Shown: positions 9,532-19,184 of the stretch, in pieces
How the letters are laid out: the number at the start of each line of letters is the position of its first letter
Numbering within the stretch: position 1 is the first letter of the stretch
DNA from: Amycolatopsis australiensis
Lineage (GTDB): Bacteria > Actinomycetota > Actinomycetes > Mycobacteriales > Pseudonocardiaceae
NCBI RefSeq assembly: GCF_900119165.1
Contig: NZ_FPJG01000006.1
Location: 4,092,001 to 4,156,000 of the forward strand
Direction: 5' to 3'
DNA length: 64,000 nt
Notes under the pieces: model-generated
Seen by the model: only the letters and a program-made list of their open reading frames with translations
The model's database searches: none
What the model was told of the DNA's origin: nothing
Translations under genes and position numbers: made by a program

Positions 9532-10941
9532 TTGGAGATCTCCGGTCGTCACGTTCTCGTCGCCGGGGCCGGGGTCACCGGGAAGTCGGTGGTCCCGGTG
9601 CTGGTCGAGCTGGGTGCCCGCGTCACGGTCACCGACGGCAACGCCGAGCGGCTCGCCGAGCTGGACGGCCTGGGCGCCGAGCTGGTGCCGGGCCTGACCG
9701 AGCCGCCTTCGGACGTCGTCCTGGTCGTCACCAGCCCGGGCTGGCGGCCGACGTCGCCGCTGCTGGTGGCCGCCGCCGAAGCCGGGATCGAGGTGATCGG
9801 CGACGTCGAGCTGGCCTGGCGGGTCGGGCAGCTGCGCGAGCACCCCCCGGCGTGGCTCGTGGTCACCGGCACCAACGGCAAGACGACCACCGTCGGCATG
9901 CTCGAGTCGATCCTCAAGGCGGCCGGCTCGAACGCCGTGGCCTGCGGGAACATCGGGTACGCGGCCCTCGACGCGGTCCGCGCGGGTTACGACGTGCTGG
10001 CCGTGGAGCTGTCGAGCTTCCAGCTGCACTGGTCCTCGACGCTGGCCCCGGACGCCGCCGTCGTGCTCAACCTGGCCGAAGACCACATCGACTGGCACGG
10101 CTCGATGGAGGAGTACGCGGCCGCGAAGGGCCGCGTCTACACGCGGGCCAAGGTCGCCGTGCACAACGCCGACGACGAGTGGTCCACGCGGATCGCCGAG
10201 GAGCACGCACGGCCGGACGCCCGCCGCGTCGGCTTCCAGCTCGACACCCCGCGCGCCGGCGAGCTGGGCCTGGTCGAGGACCTGCTGGTCGACCGGGCCT
10301 TCGTCGCCGAGCCGGCGACCAGCGCCGAGGAGCTGGCCACGCTGGCCGACGTCCGCCCGGCGGGCCCGCACAACGTCGCCAACGCGCTCGCCGCGGCCGC
10401 GCTGGCCCGCGCCCACGGCGTCTCGCCGGAGGCGGTGCTGAAGGGCCTGCGGGAGTACCAGCCGGCGCCGCACCGGGCGGTCGAGGTGGCCGAGATCGGC
10501 GGGATCCGCTACATCGACGACTCGAAGGCGACCAACCCGCACGCGGCCGCCGGATCGCTGCGCGCCCACGAGTCCATCGTCTGGATCGCCGGCGGCCAGC
10601 TCAAGGGCGCCTCCGTCGACGAGCTGGTGCGCAGCATCGCCGGCCGCCTGCGTGGCGTCGTCCTCCTCGGCGTCGATTCACCCGTGATCGCCGCCGCTGT
10701 TGCGCGACACGCGCCGGATGTCCCGGTGAACAGCCTCCGTCCGGGTGACGATGAACCCATGACTGCGGCGGTGAGTGCGGCCAGCGCGATGGCCCGGCCC
10801 GGTGACGTGGTGCTCCTGGCACCCGCCGCGGCGTCGTTGGACATGTTCTCGAGCTACGGCGAACGCGGCGACGCGTTCGCCCGCGCCGTGCATGTCCTCC
10901 GCGACGACGCAGCGGGGGAGCCGAGTGACGACCACAGCTGA
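9532..10941 (+). CDS. murD: UDP-MurNAc-L-Ala:D-Glu ligase MurD
   Basis: 469 residues starting at a rare TTG (9532), two bases after the mraY stop; this is the only start codon giving the family N-terminus EISGRHVLVAGAGVTGKS. It adds D-glutamate to UDP-MurNAc-L-Ala. The ATP loop GTNGKTTT is at 113-120, followed by the conserved LNLAEDHIDWHGS and YIDDSKATNPHAA segments. The 3' end overlaps ftsW by 17 bp. The weak TTG start may lower its translation relative to its neighbours. Confidence 0.95.
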   Translation: MEISGRHVLVAGAGVTGKSVVPVLVELGARVTVTDGNAERLAELDGLGAELVPGLTEPPSDVVLVVTSPGWRPTSPLLVAAAEAGIEVIGDVELAWRVGQLREHPPAWLVVTGTNGKTTTVGMLESILKAAGSNAVACGNIGYAALDAVRAGYDVLAVELSSFQLHWSSTLAPDAAVVLNLAEDHIDWHGSMEEYAAAKGRVYTRAKVAVHNADDEWSTRIAEEHARPDARRVGFQLDTPRAGELGLVEDLLVDRAFVAEPATSAEELATLADVRPAGPHNVANALAAAALARAHGVSPEAVLKGLREYQPAPHRAVEVAEIGGIRYIDDSKATNPHAAAGSLRAHESIVWIAGGQLKGASVDELVRSIAGRLRGVVLLGVDSPVIAAAVARHAPDVPVNSLRPGDDEPMTAAVSAASAMARPGDVVLLAPAAASLDMFSSYGERGDAFARAVHVLRDDAAGEPSDDHS

Positions 10942-12427
10942 GCCCAAGCCCGGCGTACCCCCGAAGCGGCCGCGCCGCGAGCGCAAGGAGAGCGGCTTCG
11001 TCGCCTTCCGGACCGCGCTGACCGCGTGGCTCTCGCGGCCGCTGGCGTCCTTCCACCTCGTGCTCGCCCTCACCGGCGTGCTCACCGTCATCGGCATCGT
11101 CATGGTGCTCTCGGCCTCCTCGGTGGCGTCCTACAACCCGAAGACCGGCAGCGGCGTGTACTCGCTGTTCGTCAAGCACCTGGTGTTCGTCGCCATCGGC
11201 TCGGTCGTGTTCTGGCTGGGCCTGCGGGTGAAGCTCGAACGGATCCGGCGGATGTCGGCCACGGTCACGGTGCTCTGCCTCGGCCTGCTGGTGCTGGTGC
11301 TCACCCCGCTCGGCTCGACGGTCAACGGCTCGCAGGGCTGGTTCAAGATCGGCGAGTTCACCTTCCAGCCGGTCGAGGCCGCGAAGGTCGCGCTGGCCTT
11401 CTGGGGCGCCCACATCCTGGTGATCAAGTACAACGTGATCCACCAGTGGCGGCACCTGCTGGTGCCGGTGGTGCCGATCGCGCTGCTGATGTTCGCCCTG
11501 GTCATGCTGCAGCCCGACCTCGGCGGCACGGTCACCCTCGCCGTCGTCCTGCTGGCCCTGCTGTGGTTCGCCGGGGCCCCGAAACGCCTGTTCGGCGTGA
11601 TCCTGGCCGGGGGCCTGGCCGGCGTGCTCGTGCTCGCCCTGATCGCGCCCTACCGGCTGGCCCGGGTCATGTCGTTCCTGTCCCCGGACGCCGACACCAG
11701 CGCCGAAGGCTTCCAGGCCAACCAGGCGAAACTGGCGCTGGCCGACGGCGGGTTCTTCGGCAAGGGCCTCGGCCAGGGCGCCTCCAACTGGGGCTACCTG
11801 CCGAACGTGCAGAACGACTTCATCTTCGCCCTCATCGGCGAGGAGCTCGGGCTGATCGGCTGCGTCGTCGTGCTCGCGCTGTTCGCCGGGGTCGCGATCG
11901 TGGGCCTGCGGATCGCCACGCGCAACATCGACCCGTGGATCCGGATCGTCTCCGGGACGCTCACGGTGTTCCTCGTGGCGCAGGCCGGCATCAACATCGG
12001 CTACGTCGTCGGGCTGCTGCCGGTCACCGGGGTCACGCTGCCGCTGATCTCCTACGGCGGGACGTCGCTGGTGATCACGATGCTCATCATGGGCGTCCTC
12101 GCTAACGCCGCCCGGCACGAACCGGAGGCGGTGGCCGCGCTGCGCACACAGGGGCCGGGTAAATTCGGACGCCTGCTGCGGCTGCCCCCGCCCGACCCGT
12201 ACCGCCCGCCCGCCACCCGCAAGGCGGCGGGGCGCAGTGGGGCGAAGGCGGCCAGGCCGGCGCCCCGTGCGGCGCGGCCCGCCCCGGCGCAGGAACGACG
12301 CAGGTCGGTCCGCGAACCGGTGCGCCGCAGCGCGGCACGGACGAGCGCGGCCACGCCTCGCGGGGCCGCGCGGACAACAGCGAGCCGTGGTACCCGGAGT
12401 ACCGCGAACCGGAGAGGTCATTGGTGA
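10925..12427 (+). CDS. ftsW: Septal peptidoglycan polymerase FtsW (SEDS family)
   Basis: 500 residues from GTG 10925, inside the end of murD. After a basic cytoplasmic N-terminus there are about ten membrane helices. SEDS features seen: SASSVASY after the first helix, [16 protein letters not shown], the long extracellular loop with [18 protein letters not shown], and the closing [10 protein letters not shown] motif. It polymerises lipid II glycan strands for the septum together with FtsI. The C-terminal 110 residues form a basic Arg/Ala/Pro-rich cytoplasmic tail, longer than in E. coli but usual in actinobacteria. It overlaps murG. Confidence 0.95.
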   Translation: MTTTAEPKPGVPPKRPRRERKESGFVAFRTALTAWLSRPLASFHLVLALTGVLTVIGIVMVLSASSVASYNPKTGSGVYSLFVKHLVFVAIGSVVFWLGLRVKLERIRRMSATVTVLCLGLLVLVLTPLGSTVNGSQGWFKIGEFTFQPVEAAKVALAFWGAHILVIKYNVIHQWRHLLVPVVPIALLMFALVMLQPDLGGTVTLAVVLLALLWFAGAPKRLFGVILAGGLAGVLVLALIAPYRLARVMSFLSPDADTSAEGFQANQAKLALADGGFFGKGLGQGASNWGYLPNVQNDFIFALIGEELGLIGCVVVLALFAGVAIVGLRIATRNIDPWIRIVSGTLTVFLVAQAGINIGYVVGLLPVTGVTLPLISYGGTSLVITMLIMGVLANAARHEPEAVAALRTQGPGKFGRLLRLPPPDPYRPPATRKAAGRSGAKAARPAPRAARPAPAQERRRSVREPVRRSAARTSAATPRGAARTTASRGTRSTANRRGHW

Positions 12428-13548
12428 GTAACCCCGTCAAGGGAGCCGAGCGAGCCGCCGCGGGCAGAGGTCCGGTGGTCGTGGTCGCCGGAGGTGGCAC
12501 CGCAGGACACATCGAACCCGCCCTCGCCCTGGCCGACGCCGTCAAGCGGCTGCGCCCGGACGCGACGGTCGTGGCGCTGGGCACCGAGCGCGGCCTGGAG
12601 AACAAGCTGGTCCCGGCCCGCGGGTACGAGCTGGAGCTGATCCCGCCGGTGCCGCTGCCGCGCAAGCCGACCCCGGAGCTGCTGCGGCTGCCCCTGAAGG
12701 TCCGGGACTCGGTGCGCCGGACCCGCGAGGTGCTGGAGCGGGTCGGCGCGGACGTCGTCGTCGGCTTCGGCGGTTATGTCGCCCTCCCGGCCTACCTCGC
12801 CGCGCGCGGGCGGGTCCCGATCGTCGTGCACGAGGCCAACCAGTCGCCGGGCCTGGCGAACAAGGTCGGGGCGCGGTTCGCGCGTCGCGTCGCGGTCGCC
12901 GTCCCGGGGACGCCGCTGCCGAAGGCCGAGGTCGTCGGCATCCCGCTGCGACAGTCGATCACGTCGCTGGACCGGGCCGCGCTGCGCGCCGAGGCCCGCG
13001 AGCACTTCGGGCTGGACCCGGAGGCGCCGACGCTGCTGGTGTTCGGCGGGTCGCAGGGCGCGCAGTCGATCAACGGGGCGGTGTCCGGCGCGGCGAAGGA
13101 CCTCGCCGACGCCGGGGTCGGCGTGCTGCACGCGCACGGCCCGAAGAACACGCTGGTCGTGCAGGAGTTCCCGGGCAAGCCGGCGTACGTGCCGGTGCCG
13201 TACCTGGAGCGGATGGACCTGGCCTACGCGGCCGCCGACGTCGCGGTCTGCCGCTCGGGCGCGATGACGGTCGCCGAGGTGACCGCGGTCGGGCTGCCCG
13301 CGGTGTTCGTCCCGCTGCCGCACGGCAACGGCGAGCAGGCCACCAACGCCCGCCCGGCCGTCGACGCCGGGGCGGCGCTGATGGTCGCCGACGCCGACCT
13401 CACCCCGGCCAAGGTCGCCGACCTGGTCGTCCCGCTGGTCACCGACGCCGACCGGGTCGCCAAGATGAGCGCGGCGGCGGTCGGCATGGGCCACCGCGAG
13501 GCCGACGAGACCCTCGCCCGCATCGTCCTGGAGGCAGCCCGTGGTTGA
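12424..13548 (+). CDS. murG: UDP-GlcNAc:lipid I N-acetylglucosaminyltransferase MurG
   Basis: 374 residues from GTG 12424 (GTGA overlap with ftsW); a TTG immediately before it is an alternative. A GAGAGG ribosome site lies upstream. It is a GT-B glycosyltransferase on the inner membrane face that makes lipid II. Seen: the N-terminal [10 protein letters not shown] loop, [10 protein letters not shown], the C-domain [10 protein letters not shown] loop, and the donor-site region [22 protein letters not shown] with HGNGEQ. Overlaps murC by 8 bp. Confidence 0.96.
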   Translation: MSNPVKGAERAAAGRGPVVVVAGGGTAGHIEPALALADAVKRLRPDATVVALGTERGLENKLVPARGYELELIPPVPLPRKPTPELLRLPLKVRDSVRRTREVLERVGADVVVGFGGYVALPAYLAARGRVPIVVHEANQSPGLANKVGARFARRVAVAVPGTPLPKAEVVGIPLRQSITSLDRAALRAEAREHFGLDPEAPTLLVFGGSQGAQSINGAVSGAAKDLADAGVGVLHAHGPKNTLVVQEFPGKPAYVPVPYLERMDLAYAAADVAVCRSGAMTVAEVTAVGLPAVFVPLPHGNGEQATNARPAVDAGAALMVADADLTPAKVADLVVPLVTDADRVAKMSAAAVGMGHREADETLARIVLEAARG

Positions 13549-14953
13549 GCAGGCACAGCTTGAGTTGCCCGCAGGGCTGCGCCGGGCGCACCTGATCGGG
13601 ATCGGCGGCGCCGGGATGTCCGGCGTCGCGCGGATCCTGCTGGCCCGCGGAGCCTTCGTGTCGGGCTCGGACGCGAAGGAGTCGCGCGCGCTGCTGTCGC
13701 TGCGCGCCCAGGGCGCCGAGCTGTTCGTCGGCCAGGCCGCGTCGAACATTTCGGCGCTTCCGGAGCCGCCGTCGGCCGTGGTCGTCTCGACGGCGATCAA
13801 GGAGACCAACCCGGAGCTGGCCGCCGCGCGCGCCGCCGGGATCCCGGTCCTGCACCGGGCGGAGGCGCTGGCCGGGCTGATGGCGGGCCACCGCGTCGCC
13901 TGCATCGCGGGCACGCACGGCAAGACGTCGACGACGTCCATGCTCACGGTGGCGCTGCAGCACTGCCGGCTCGACCCGTCGTTCGCCATCGGCGGCGACC
14001 TCAACGAGTCCGGGGCCAACGCCCACCACGGCGAAGGCGGCATCTTCGTCGCCGAGGCCGACGAGAGCGACGGCTCGTTCCTGACCTACTCGCCGTCGGT
14101 GGCGGTCGTGACGAACGTCGAGCCGGACCACCTGGACCACCACGGGACCGCCGAGGCCTACACCAAGGTGTTCACCGACTTCGTCGACCGGCTCGACCCG
14201 GACGGCCTGCTGATCGTCTGCGCCGACGACGAGGGGGCCGACGCGCTGGGCGACGCCGCCGCGAAGCGCGGAATCCGGGTGCAGCGGTACGGCTACCGGG
14301 TCAGCGGACCCGACGACGCCAAGATCATGTCCTACGAGCCGCGGCCGGACGGCGGGGTCGTGCGGGTCTCGCTGAAGACCAAGCTGATCGACGTCACGGT
14401 CGCGGTGCCGGGCGACCACATGGCGCTGAACGCGGTCGCGGCACTGCTGGCCGGGCTCGAGCTCGGCGCGCCGGTCGACGGGATGGTCGCGGGCCTCGCG
14501 GCGTTCGGCGGGGTGCGGCGGCGGTTCGAGTTCAAGGGCCGGGCCGGCGACGTCCGCGTCTACGACGACTACGCCCACCACCCGACCGAGGTCTCCGCGC
14601 AGCTGCGCGCGGCGCGGACGGCGGCCGGGTCCGGCCGGGTCGTCGTCGTGTTCCAGCCGCACCTGTACTCGCGGACCAAGCTGTTCGCGACGGAGTTCGC
14701 CGAGGCGCTGTCGCAGGCCGACGAGGTCGTCGTCCTGGACGTGTACGGTGCCCGCGAAGAGCCGGAGCCGGGCGTGACCGGCGCGCTCATCGCCGACCGC
14801 GTCACCGTGCCGGTGCACTACGAGCCCGCGTTCGACGTCGCTGCCGGCCTGGCCGCCGGGCTGGTCCGCGGCGGCGACCTGGTCGTCACCATGGGCGCCG
14901 GGGACGTGACGCAGCTGGGCCCGGAGATCCTCGCCGAGCTGGACAAGCGCTGA
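13541..14953 (+). CDS. murC: UDP-MurNAc:L-alanine ligase MurC
   Basis: 470 residues from GTG 13541. It is the first ligase of the UDP-MurNAc peptide series, adding L-Ala. The Rossmann start [15 protein letters not shown], the P-loop GTHGKTSTT (124-132), the ADESDGSF segment and the [10 protein letters not shown] motif are all intact. Genes for MurC, D, E and F are thus all present in this window. Ends 4 bp before ftsQ. Confidence 0.97.
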   Translation: MVEQAQLELPAGLRRAHLIGIGGAGMSGVARILLARGAFVSGSDAKESRALLSLRAQGAELFVGQAASNISALPEPPSAVVVSTAIKETNPELAAARAAGIPVLHRAEALAGLMAGHRVACIAGTHGKTSTTSMLTVALQHCRLDPSFAIGGDLNESGANAHHGEGGIFVAEADESDGSFLTYSPSVAVVTNVEPDHLDHHGTAEAYTKVFTDFVDRLDPDGLLIVCADDEGADALGDAAAKRGIRVQRYGYRVSGPDDAKIMSYEPRPDGGVVRVSLKTKLIDVTVAVPGDHMALNAVAALLAGLELGAPVDGMVAGLAAFGGVRRRFEFKGRAGDVRVYDDYAHHPTEVSAQLRAARTAAGSGRVVVVFQPHLYSRTKLFATEFAEALSQADEVVVLDVYGAREEPEPGVTGALIADRVTVPVHYEPAFDVAAGLAAGLVRGGDLVVTMGAGDVTQLGPEILAELDKR

Positions 14954-14957
14954 GCCC

Positions 14958-15791
14958 ATGAGTCCGACCAGGGAACGCCGCCGTCCGTCCGAAGAGGACG
15001 AACGGGATCGTGCCGCCTTGGCGCGGGAACGGCGCGGGCGGCGCTCCGAAGAGGAGCGCCGCCGGACCCGGGCCCGCACCTCGCGGCCGAGCCCGCGCAC
15101 CCGGCCCACCCGGCAGGCGGAAATCCGGCGCCGCTGGGTCGCGCTGCTGACCGTGCTGACCGTCGTCGCGGGCGTCTACCTGCTGTTCTTCAGCTCGATG
15201 CTGGGGGTGAAGGACGTCGCGGTCAGCGGGGCGCGCACGGTGCCTGCCGACCGGATCCGCGCGGTGGCGGCGGTGCCGGCGGACAAGCCGATGCTGCGGC
15301 TGAGCACCGACGAGATCCGCGACCGGGTGGCCGGGATGCCGGGCATCGCGACGGTCGAGGTGTCGCGCTCGTGGCCGAACACGGTCGAGATCCAGGTGAC
15401 GGAGCGAACGGCGATAGCGTTCTTCGACAGCGGCCCGGGCGGCGACGGAGTACACCTGGTCGACGGCGGCGGAGTGGTCTTCAAGACGGTCCCGGGCCGC
15501 CCCGCGGGGTTGCCGGAACTGCGCCTGCCGAAGGTCTCGGCGGACGACCCGGTGACGCGAGCGGTGACGGCGGTGCTGGGCGTGATCCCGGAACAGCTGC
15601 TGAAGCAGGTCACGACGGCGACGGCGAAGACCCCGGCGAGCGTGGAGTTCACTCTTTCGAGCGGAAAGATCGTCCGCTGGGGCACGGCGGAGCAGACGGA
15701 CCGCAAGGCGAAGGTCCTGGCGGCGCTGCTCACGCAAGAGGGCAAGGTCTACGACGTCGCGGCGCCCGAGCTGCCGACCATCACTTCCTGA
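14958..15791 (+). CDS. ftsQ: Cell division protein FtsQ
   Basis: 277 residues. A highly charged Arg/Glu-rich cytoplasmic N-terminus (about 1-55) leads to one membrane span (WVALLTVLTVVAGVYLLFF), then a POTRA domain beginning VKDVAVSGARTVPADRIR and the FtsQ/DivIB beta domain. It recruits FtsL/FtsB and regulates septal synthesis in the periplasm. In most actinobacteria ftsZ follows directly; here about 8 kb of unrelated genes intervenes before ftsZ at 23820. Confidence 0.94.
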   Translation: MSPTRERRRPSEEDERDRAALARERRGRRSEEERRRTRARTSRPSPRTRPTRQAEIRRRWVALLTVLTVVAGVYLLFFSSMLGVKDVAVSGARTVPADRIRAVAAVPADKPMLRLSTDEIRDRVAGMPGIATVEVSRSWPNTVEIQVTERTAIAFFDSGPGGDGVHLVDGGGVVFKTVPGRPAGLPELRLPKVSADDPVTRAVTAVLGVIPEQLLKQVTTATAKTPASVEFTLSSGKIVRWGTAEQTDRKAKVLAALLTQEGKVYDVAAPELPTITS

Positions 15792-15964
15792 AGCCGGGTA
15801 ACGGCCCGCTGCCGGTTCGCGACTCCTCCCGAGCAACGCGTGGCTGTGTGTCGCCGGCCGATGGGGACCGGCCGCGAGGTGGTGACGAAGTACCCGAACT
15901 GGCTTCTGCAGACGTAAGTGAAGTACGAAGAACGAGCGCGGAGCCGAGGGCTGGCGCCGTCATT

Positions 15965-15998
15965 CTCGTATGTCGTACGATCTCGTACGCCATACGAG
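15965..15998. promoter_or_regulatory. 34-bp inverted repeat, probable operator of the NmrA-type gene
   Basis: The arms CTCGTATGTCGTACGA (15965-15980) and TCGTACGCCATACGAG (15983-15998) match in 15 of 16 positions around a 2-bp centre. Each arm itself contains the palindrome CGTACG, so this looks like two overlapping dimer sites of the TetR kind. It ends 16 bp before the start codon at 16015, over the expected promoter. No regulator gene lies next to it, so the binding protein is not identified. The rest of the 223-bp gap after ftsQ shows no gene. Confidence 0.7.
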
Positions 15999-16014
15999 AG
16001 CAAGGGGGCATGTC

Positions 16015-16845
16015 ATGACGATCCTGGTGACGGGCGCGACCGGCAGCGTCGGCCGGTTGGTGGTCGACGAGCTGGTCGCGGCGGGGGTGCCGGTGCGGGC
16101 GCTGACCGTCGATCCCGCACGGGCGAAGCTGCCGCCCGAGGCCGAAGTGGTCGTCGGGTCGCTGGCGCGGCCCTCGACACTGCCCCTCGCCTTGAAGGGC
16201 GTCGACGCCGTGTACCTGGCTCCGATGGCCCGGACCGTCCGGCGGTTCTGCGAGCTGGCCCGTGCCGCGGGCATCGAGCGGGTCGTCGCGCTGTCCGGCA
16301 GCAGCGTCGGTGACGGCCACGAAGGCTCCAGCGGCAACGAATACGCCGCCGTCGAAGCGGCCGTCCGGGACGCCGGCTTCGCGTGGACCTTCCTGCGGCC
16401 CGGTGCCTTCATGAACAACACGCTCGACTGGGCGGACATGGTCCGCGCGGGCGAGGTCGCCGTGGCCTGCGGCGACGCGACACAGACGCCGATCGACCTC
16501 GGCGACATCGCCGCGGTCGCCGCCCGGGTGCTCACCACCGATGGCCACATCGGAGCGACTCATGTCCTCAGCGGACCCGAGTCGATCAGCCTGCGTGGCC
16601 AAGTTGCCACACTGGAATCGGTGCTCGGCAAGGAAATCCGCTTCCGGGAGCTGACCCGGACCCAGCAGCGCGAGCAGTGGCTGGGCTTCGGCATCCCGGA
16701 AGCCGCCGTCGACTGGCTGCTCGACGGCTTCGAGGAGACGCTGCGGCACCCGCAGGTGCCGACCGGCGTCGTCGAAGAGCTGCTCGGCCGTCCCGGAACC
16801 ACCTACGCGGACTGGGCCGGGGCCAACCGGGCGGTGTTCGCCTAG
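16015..16845 (+). CDS. NmrA-like NAD(P)-dependent oxidoreductase
   Basis: 276 residues from ATG 16015 behind an AAGGGGG ribosome site; an upstream in-frame ATG at 15970 lies inside the operator and is unlikely. The N-terminus ILVTGATGSVGRLVVDEL is a Rossmann dinucleotide-binding loop. The short-chain-like fold lacks the YxxxK catalytic pair of classical dehydrogenases, as in NmrA and azoreductase/quinone reductase-like members. WTFLRPGAFMNNTL is typical of this group. The substrate is unknown. A strong palindromic operator upstream suggests induction by a small molecule through a regulator located elsewhere. Confidence 0.8.
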   Translation: MTILVTGATGSVGRLVVDELVAAGVPVRALTVDPARAKLPPEAEVVVGSLARPSTLPLALKGVDAVYLAPMARTVRRFCELARAAGIERVVALSGSSVGDGHEGSSGNEYAAVEAAVRDAGFAWTFLRPGAFMNNTLDWADMVRAGEVAVACGDATQTPIDLGDIAAVAARVLTTDGHIGATHVLSGPESISLRGQVATLESVLGKEIRFRELTRTQQREQWLGFGIPEAAVDWLLDGFEETLRHPQVPTGVVEELLGRPGTTYADWAGANRAVFA

Positions 16846-18011
16846 ACGCGGGTGCGGGTCATCCCGGCCAGGCCGAGCAGCGGGAGGACGCCGGCGAACA
16901 CGACCACCGCGGTCCAGCCGCCCAGGTGGTAGGCGATCGAGCCCGCCTGGGAGCCGATCGCGCCGCCGATGAAGAATGTGCCCAGGTAGACGCTGTTGAT
17001 CCGGGCGCGGGCCGACGGGTCCAGCTGGTAGATCGTGTGCTGGCCGACCACCAGCGTCGTCTGGACCGCCATGTCGACCGCGATTGCCGCGATCGCCAGC
17101 AGGATCACGTTGTGCGCGCCGAGCCCGGCCAGCGCGAACGCCGCCGCGCACAGCACGAACGCGCCCGCGGTGAGCCGGCGGCCGTGTCCGTGGTCCGACC
17201 ACCGCCCGGCCAGCGGTGCCACCAGCGCCCCGGCCGCCCCGGCCAGCGCGAACAGGCCGACGCCGAGCTGGCTGTAGCCGAACGGCGGAGCCGTCAGCAC
17301 GAAGGCGATCGTCGTCCAGAACGCGCTGAACGCGCCGAACATCGCCGACTGGTACAGCGCGCGGTGGCGCAATGCCGGGTGCTTGCGCGCCATGGCGAGC
17401 GTCGACCGCAGCAACTGTCCATAATGGACGTCCGTTGTGGGTGCCCGGCGCGGCAGGATGAAACGCAGCACCACGGCGAGCGCGGCCATCGCGGCGGCCG
17501 AGATCAGGAACACGACGCGCCAGCTCGTCACCTCGGCCAGCAGGCTCGCGACCACCCGCGAGAGCAGGATGCCGAAGAGCAGCCCGCTCACGACGCGCCC
17601 GACGATCCGGCCGCGGATCGCGTCGGGCGAGATGTCGGCGGCGAACGGGATGAGGATCTGCACGACGACCGACGTCGCGCCGACGATCAGCGAGGCGATC
17701 AGCAGCACGGCGAACGCGGGCGCGGCCCCGGTGACGACCAGCCCGGCGCACGCGAGCGCGAGCAGCGTCGCGACCAGGCTCCGGTTCTCGAGGCGGTCGC
17801 CGAGCGGGACGAGCAGCAGCATCCCGGCGGCGTAGCCGATCTGGGTGGCGGTGACGACCCCGCCGGCGGCCGCCTCGCCGACGCCGAACGTGTGCCGCAG
17901 CTCGGCCAGCAGCGGCTGAGCGTAGTAGAGGTTGGCCACGGTCAGTCCACAGGAGACCGCCAGGAGCAGCACGAGCCACCGGGGCGGTGCCTGCTGTTCG
18001 GTCTCGGTCAT
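16842..18011 (-). CDS. MFS efflux transporter
   Basis: 389 residues, about 12 membrane helices, starting at ATG 18011 with a GGGGGCG ribosome site (another ATG at 18023 has none). The NLYYAQPLL segment in helix 1 and the GDRLENR loop between helices 2 and 3 are typical of the AraJ/YdhP-like and related drug-efflux branches of the major facilitator superfamily. The substrate is unknown. Its 3' end overlaps the tail of the NmrA-type gene by 4 bp on the opposite strand. It is divergent from a CGNR regulator with a shared 79-bp control region, so that regulator probably controls it. Confidence 0.85.
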   Translation of the reverse strand: MTETEQQAPPRWLVLLLAVSCGLTVANLYYAQPLLAELRHTFGVGEAAAGGVVTATQIGYAAGMLLLVPLGDRLENRSLVATLLALACAGLVVTGAAPAFAVLLIASLIVGATSVVVQILIPFAADISPDAIRGRIVGRVVSGLLFGILLSRVVASLLAEVTSWRVVFLISAAAMAALAVVLRFILPRRAPTTDVHYGQLLRSTLAMARKHPALRHRALYQSAMFGAFSAFWTTIAFVLTAPPFGYSQLGVGLFALAGAAGALVAPLAGRWSDHGHGRRLTAGAFVLCAAAFALAGLGAHNVILLAIAAIAVDMAVQTTLVVGQHTIYQLDPSARARINSVYLGTFFIGGAIGSQAGSIAYHLGGWTAVVVFAGVLPLLGLAGMTRTRV

Positions 18012-18027
18012 GCGCGCCCCCATCGGT

Positions 18028-18083
18028 GGAACCGGTTTGATCGGTTCCCGACGGTACCAGTCAAACCGGTTCCGGCGTACTGT
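18028..18083. promoter_or_regulatory. Shared control region with paired AACCGGTT operators
   Basis: GGAACCGGTTTGA (18028-18040) is repeated as the perfect inverted copy TCAAACCGGTTCC (18061-18073). Each arm holds the palindrome AACCGGTT, and the two centres are 34 bp apart. On the plus strand TACTGT (18078-18083) lies 7 nt before the CGNR start at 18091, consistent with a leaderless transcript. The pair of sites lies between the divergent MFS and CGNR genes and could be bound cooperatively by the CGNR protein. Repeats are seen, binding is inferred. Confidence 0.65.
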
Positions 18084-18090
18084 GACCCAT

Positions 18091-18630
18091 ATGACGGACC
18101 GATTCCGCTCGGGCGCGGGCAGGCTCTGCCTGGACTTCATCCGGACGCTGCGCCACCGCGGCACGCCCGGGGAGCAGGAGGAGCTGCCGGACGCCGTGGC
18201 GTGGGGCGCGTGGATCGATCAGCTGGGGCCGTTCGCGGTCCCGGTCCGTCCCGCGGAGGTGCGCGACGCTTGGGTCGTCCGTGAGGCGATCCACGAACTG
18301 CTCACGGGCGAGGTGCGCAATGCGACACGGCAGCGGCTGAACCGCGTGGCGGCGTTGCCGGTGCCCGCGCCTTCGCTCACTGCTTTGGGTGAACTTCGCT
18401 GGCAGGCGGAGGATCCCGCGGAAGCGATGCTGGCACTGCTGGCCCGGGACGCGCTGGAGCTGGTGACGTCCCCGGAGTTCGCCCGGGTCCGCCGGTGCGC
18501 GGGCCCGAGGTGCGGGGCGCTGTTCCTGGACACGTCGAGGCCGGGGACGCGCCGGTGGTGTTCGATGGAGACCTGCGGCAACCAGGCGAAGAAGTCGGCC
18601 TACCGGGCGAAGGAAGCGACCCGCGGCTGA
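18091..18630 (+). CDS. CGNR zinc-finger transcriptional regulator (ABATE domain)
   Basis: 179 residues. The N-terminal part starting GRLCLDFIRTLRHRG is an ABATE-type domain, and the C-terminus carries the CGNR zinc finger with Cys136, Cys141, Cys157 and Cys162; CGNQAKKSAYRAK is the signature that names the family. These proteins are thought to be stress- or ligand-responsive regulators; few are characterised. The start at ATG 18091 is supported by a -10-like TACTGT seven bases upstream. It probably regulates itself and the divergent MFS exporter. Confidence 0.88.
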   Translation: MTDRFRSGAGRLCLDFIRTLRHRGTPGEQEELPDAVAWGAWIDQLGPFAVPVRPAEVRDAWVVREAIHELLTGEVRNATRQRLNRVAALPVPAPSLTALGELRWQAEDPAEAMLALLARDALELVTSPEFARVRRCAGPRCGALFLDTSRPGTRRWCSMETCGNQAKKSAYRAKEATRG

Positions 18631-18633
18631 CGC

Positions 18634-18713
18634 CCCAAGGCGGCCTTGGGTGCGTCGGACGCACCGAAGGCCGCCTTGGGTGCGCGGGACGCACCGAAGG
18701 CCGCCTTGGGGCG
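18634..18713. repeat. 30-bp tandem repeat, 2.7 copies
   Basis: Units at 18641-18670 and 18671-18700 and a partial unit at 18701-18713 repeat with an exact 30-bp period. Each unit combines the palindromic block CCAAGGCGGCCTTGG-like with GGTGCGnnnGACGCACC, so it can fold on either strand. The array lies between the converging CGNR and osmC genes and may act as a bidirectional terminator. I have an impression of similar repeats elsewhere in Amycolatopsis intergenic DNA, which is unverified. Confidence 0.75.
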
Positions 18714-18749
18714 CTCGTGGCCGGCTTGGTCGCGGGCGCCCCAAGAAAC

Positions 18750-19184
18750 TCAGGCGAGGGCCGCGTCGAGGGTGATGGTCGTGCCGGCCAGGGCCTTCGA
18801 CACCGGGCACGTCTTCTCCGCCGTCTCCGCGTACGCCGCGAACTGCTCCGCCGTCACGCCCGGGACCGAGGCCCGCAGCGTGATCGCGATGCCGCTGATC
18901 TCGAAGCCGCCGCCGGACGCCGGGCCGAGGGTCACCTCCGCGCTCACGTCGATCGAGTCCGCGGTGATCTTCTGGGCTTCCAGCACGCCCGACAGGTTCA
19001 TCGCCAGGCAGGACGAGTGCGCCGCCGCGATGAGCTCCTCCGGGCTCGTCTGGCCGTCCGGGTTGCCCGCGCGGGTCGGGAACGACACGCTGAACGTGCC
19101 CGCGTTGGACGAGTCCAGCGTGACCTCGCCCTTCCCGTTCTGCAGTCCGCCGACCCAGTGGGTGGTGGCGTCACGGCTGGGCAT
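18750..19184 (-). CDS. osmC: OsmC-family peroxiredoxin
   Basis: 144 residues. OsmC/Ohr proteins reduce organic hydroperoxides with two cysteines; both are present, Cys59 in HSSCLAMNLS and Cys126 in KTCPVSKAL. The sequence fits the OsmC more than the Ohr subgroup. The gene overlaps the end of the upstream MarR/OhrR-type gene by 14 bp on the same strand, so the two are co-transcribed. It is a thiol-based defence gene, induced when the regulator is oxidised. Confidence 0.92.
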   Translation of the reverse strand: MPSRDATTHWVGGLQNGKGEVTLDSSNAGTFSVSFPTRAGNPDGQTSPEELIAAAHSSCLAMNLSGVLEAQKITADSIDVSAEVTLGPASGGGFEISGIAITLRASVPGVTAEQFAAYAETAEKTCPVSKALAGTTITLDAALA

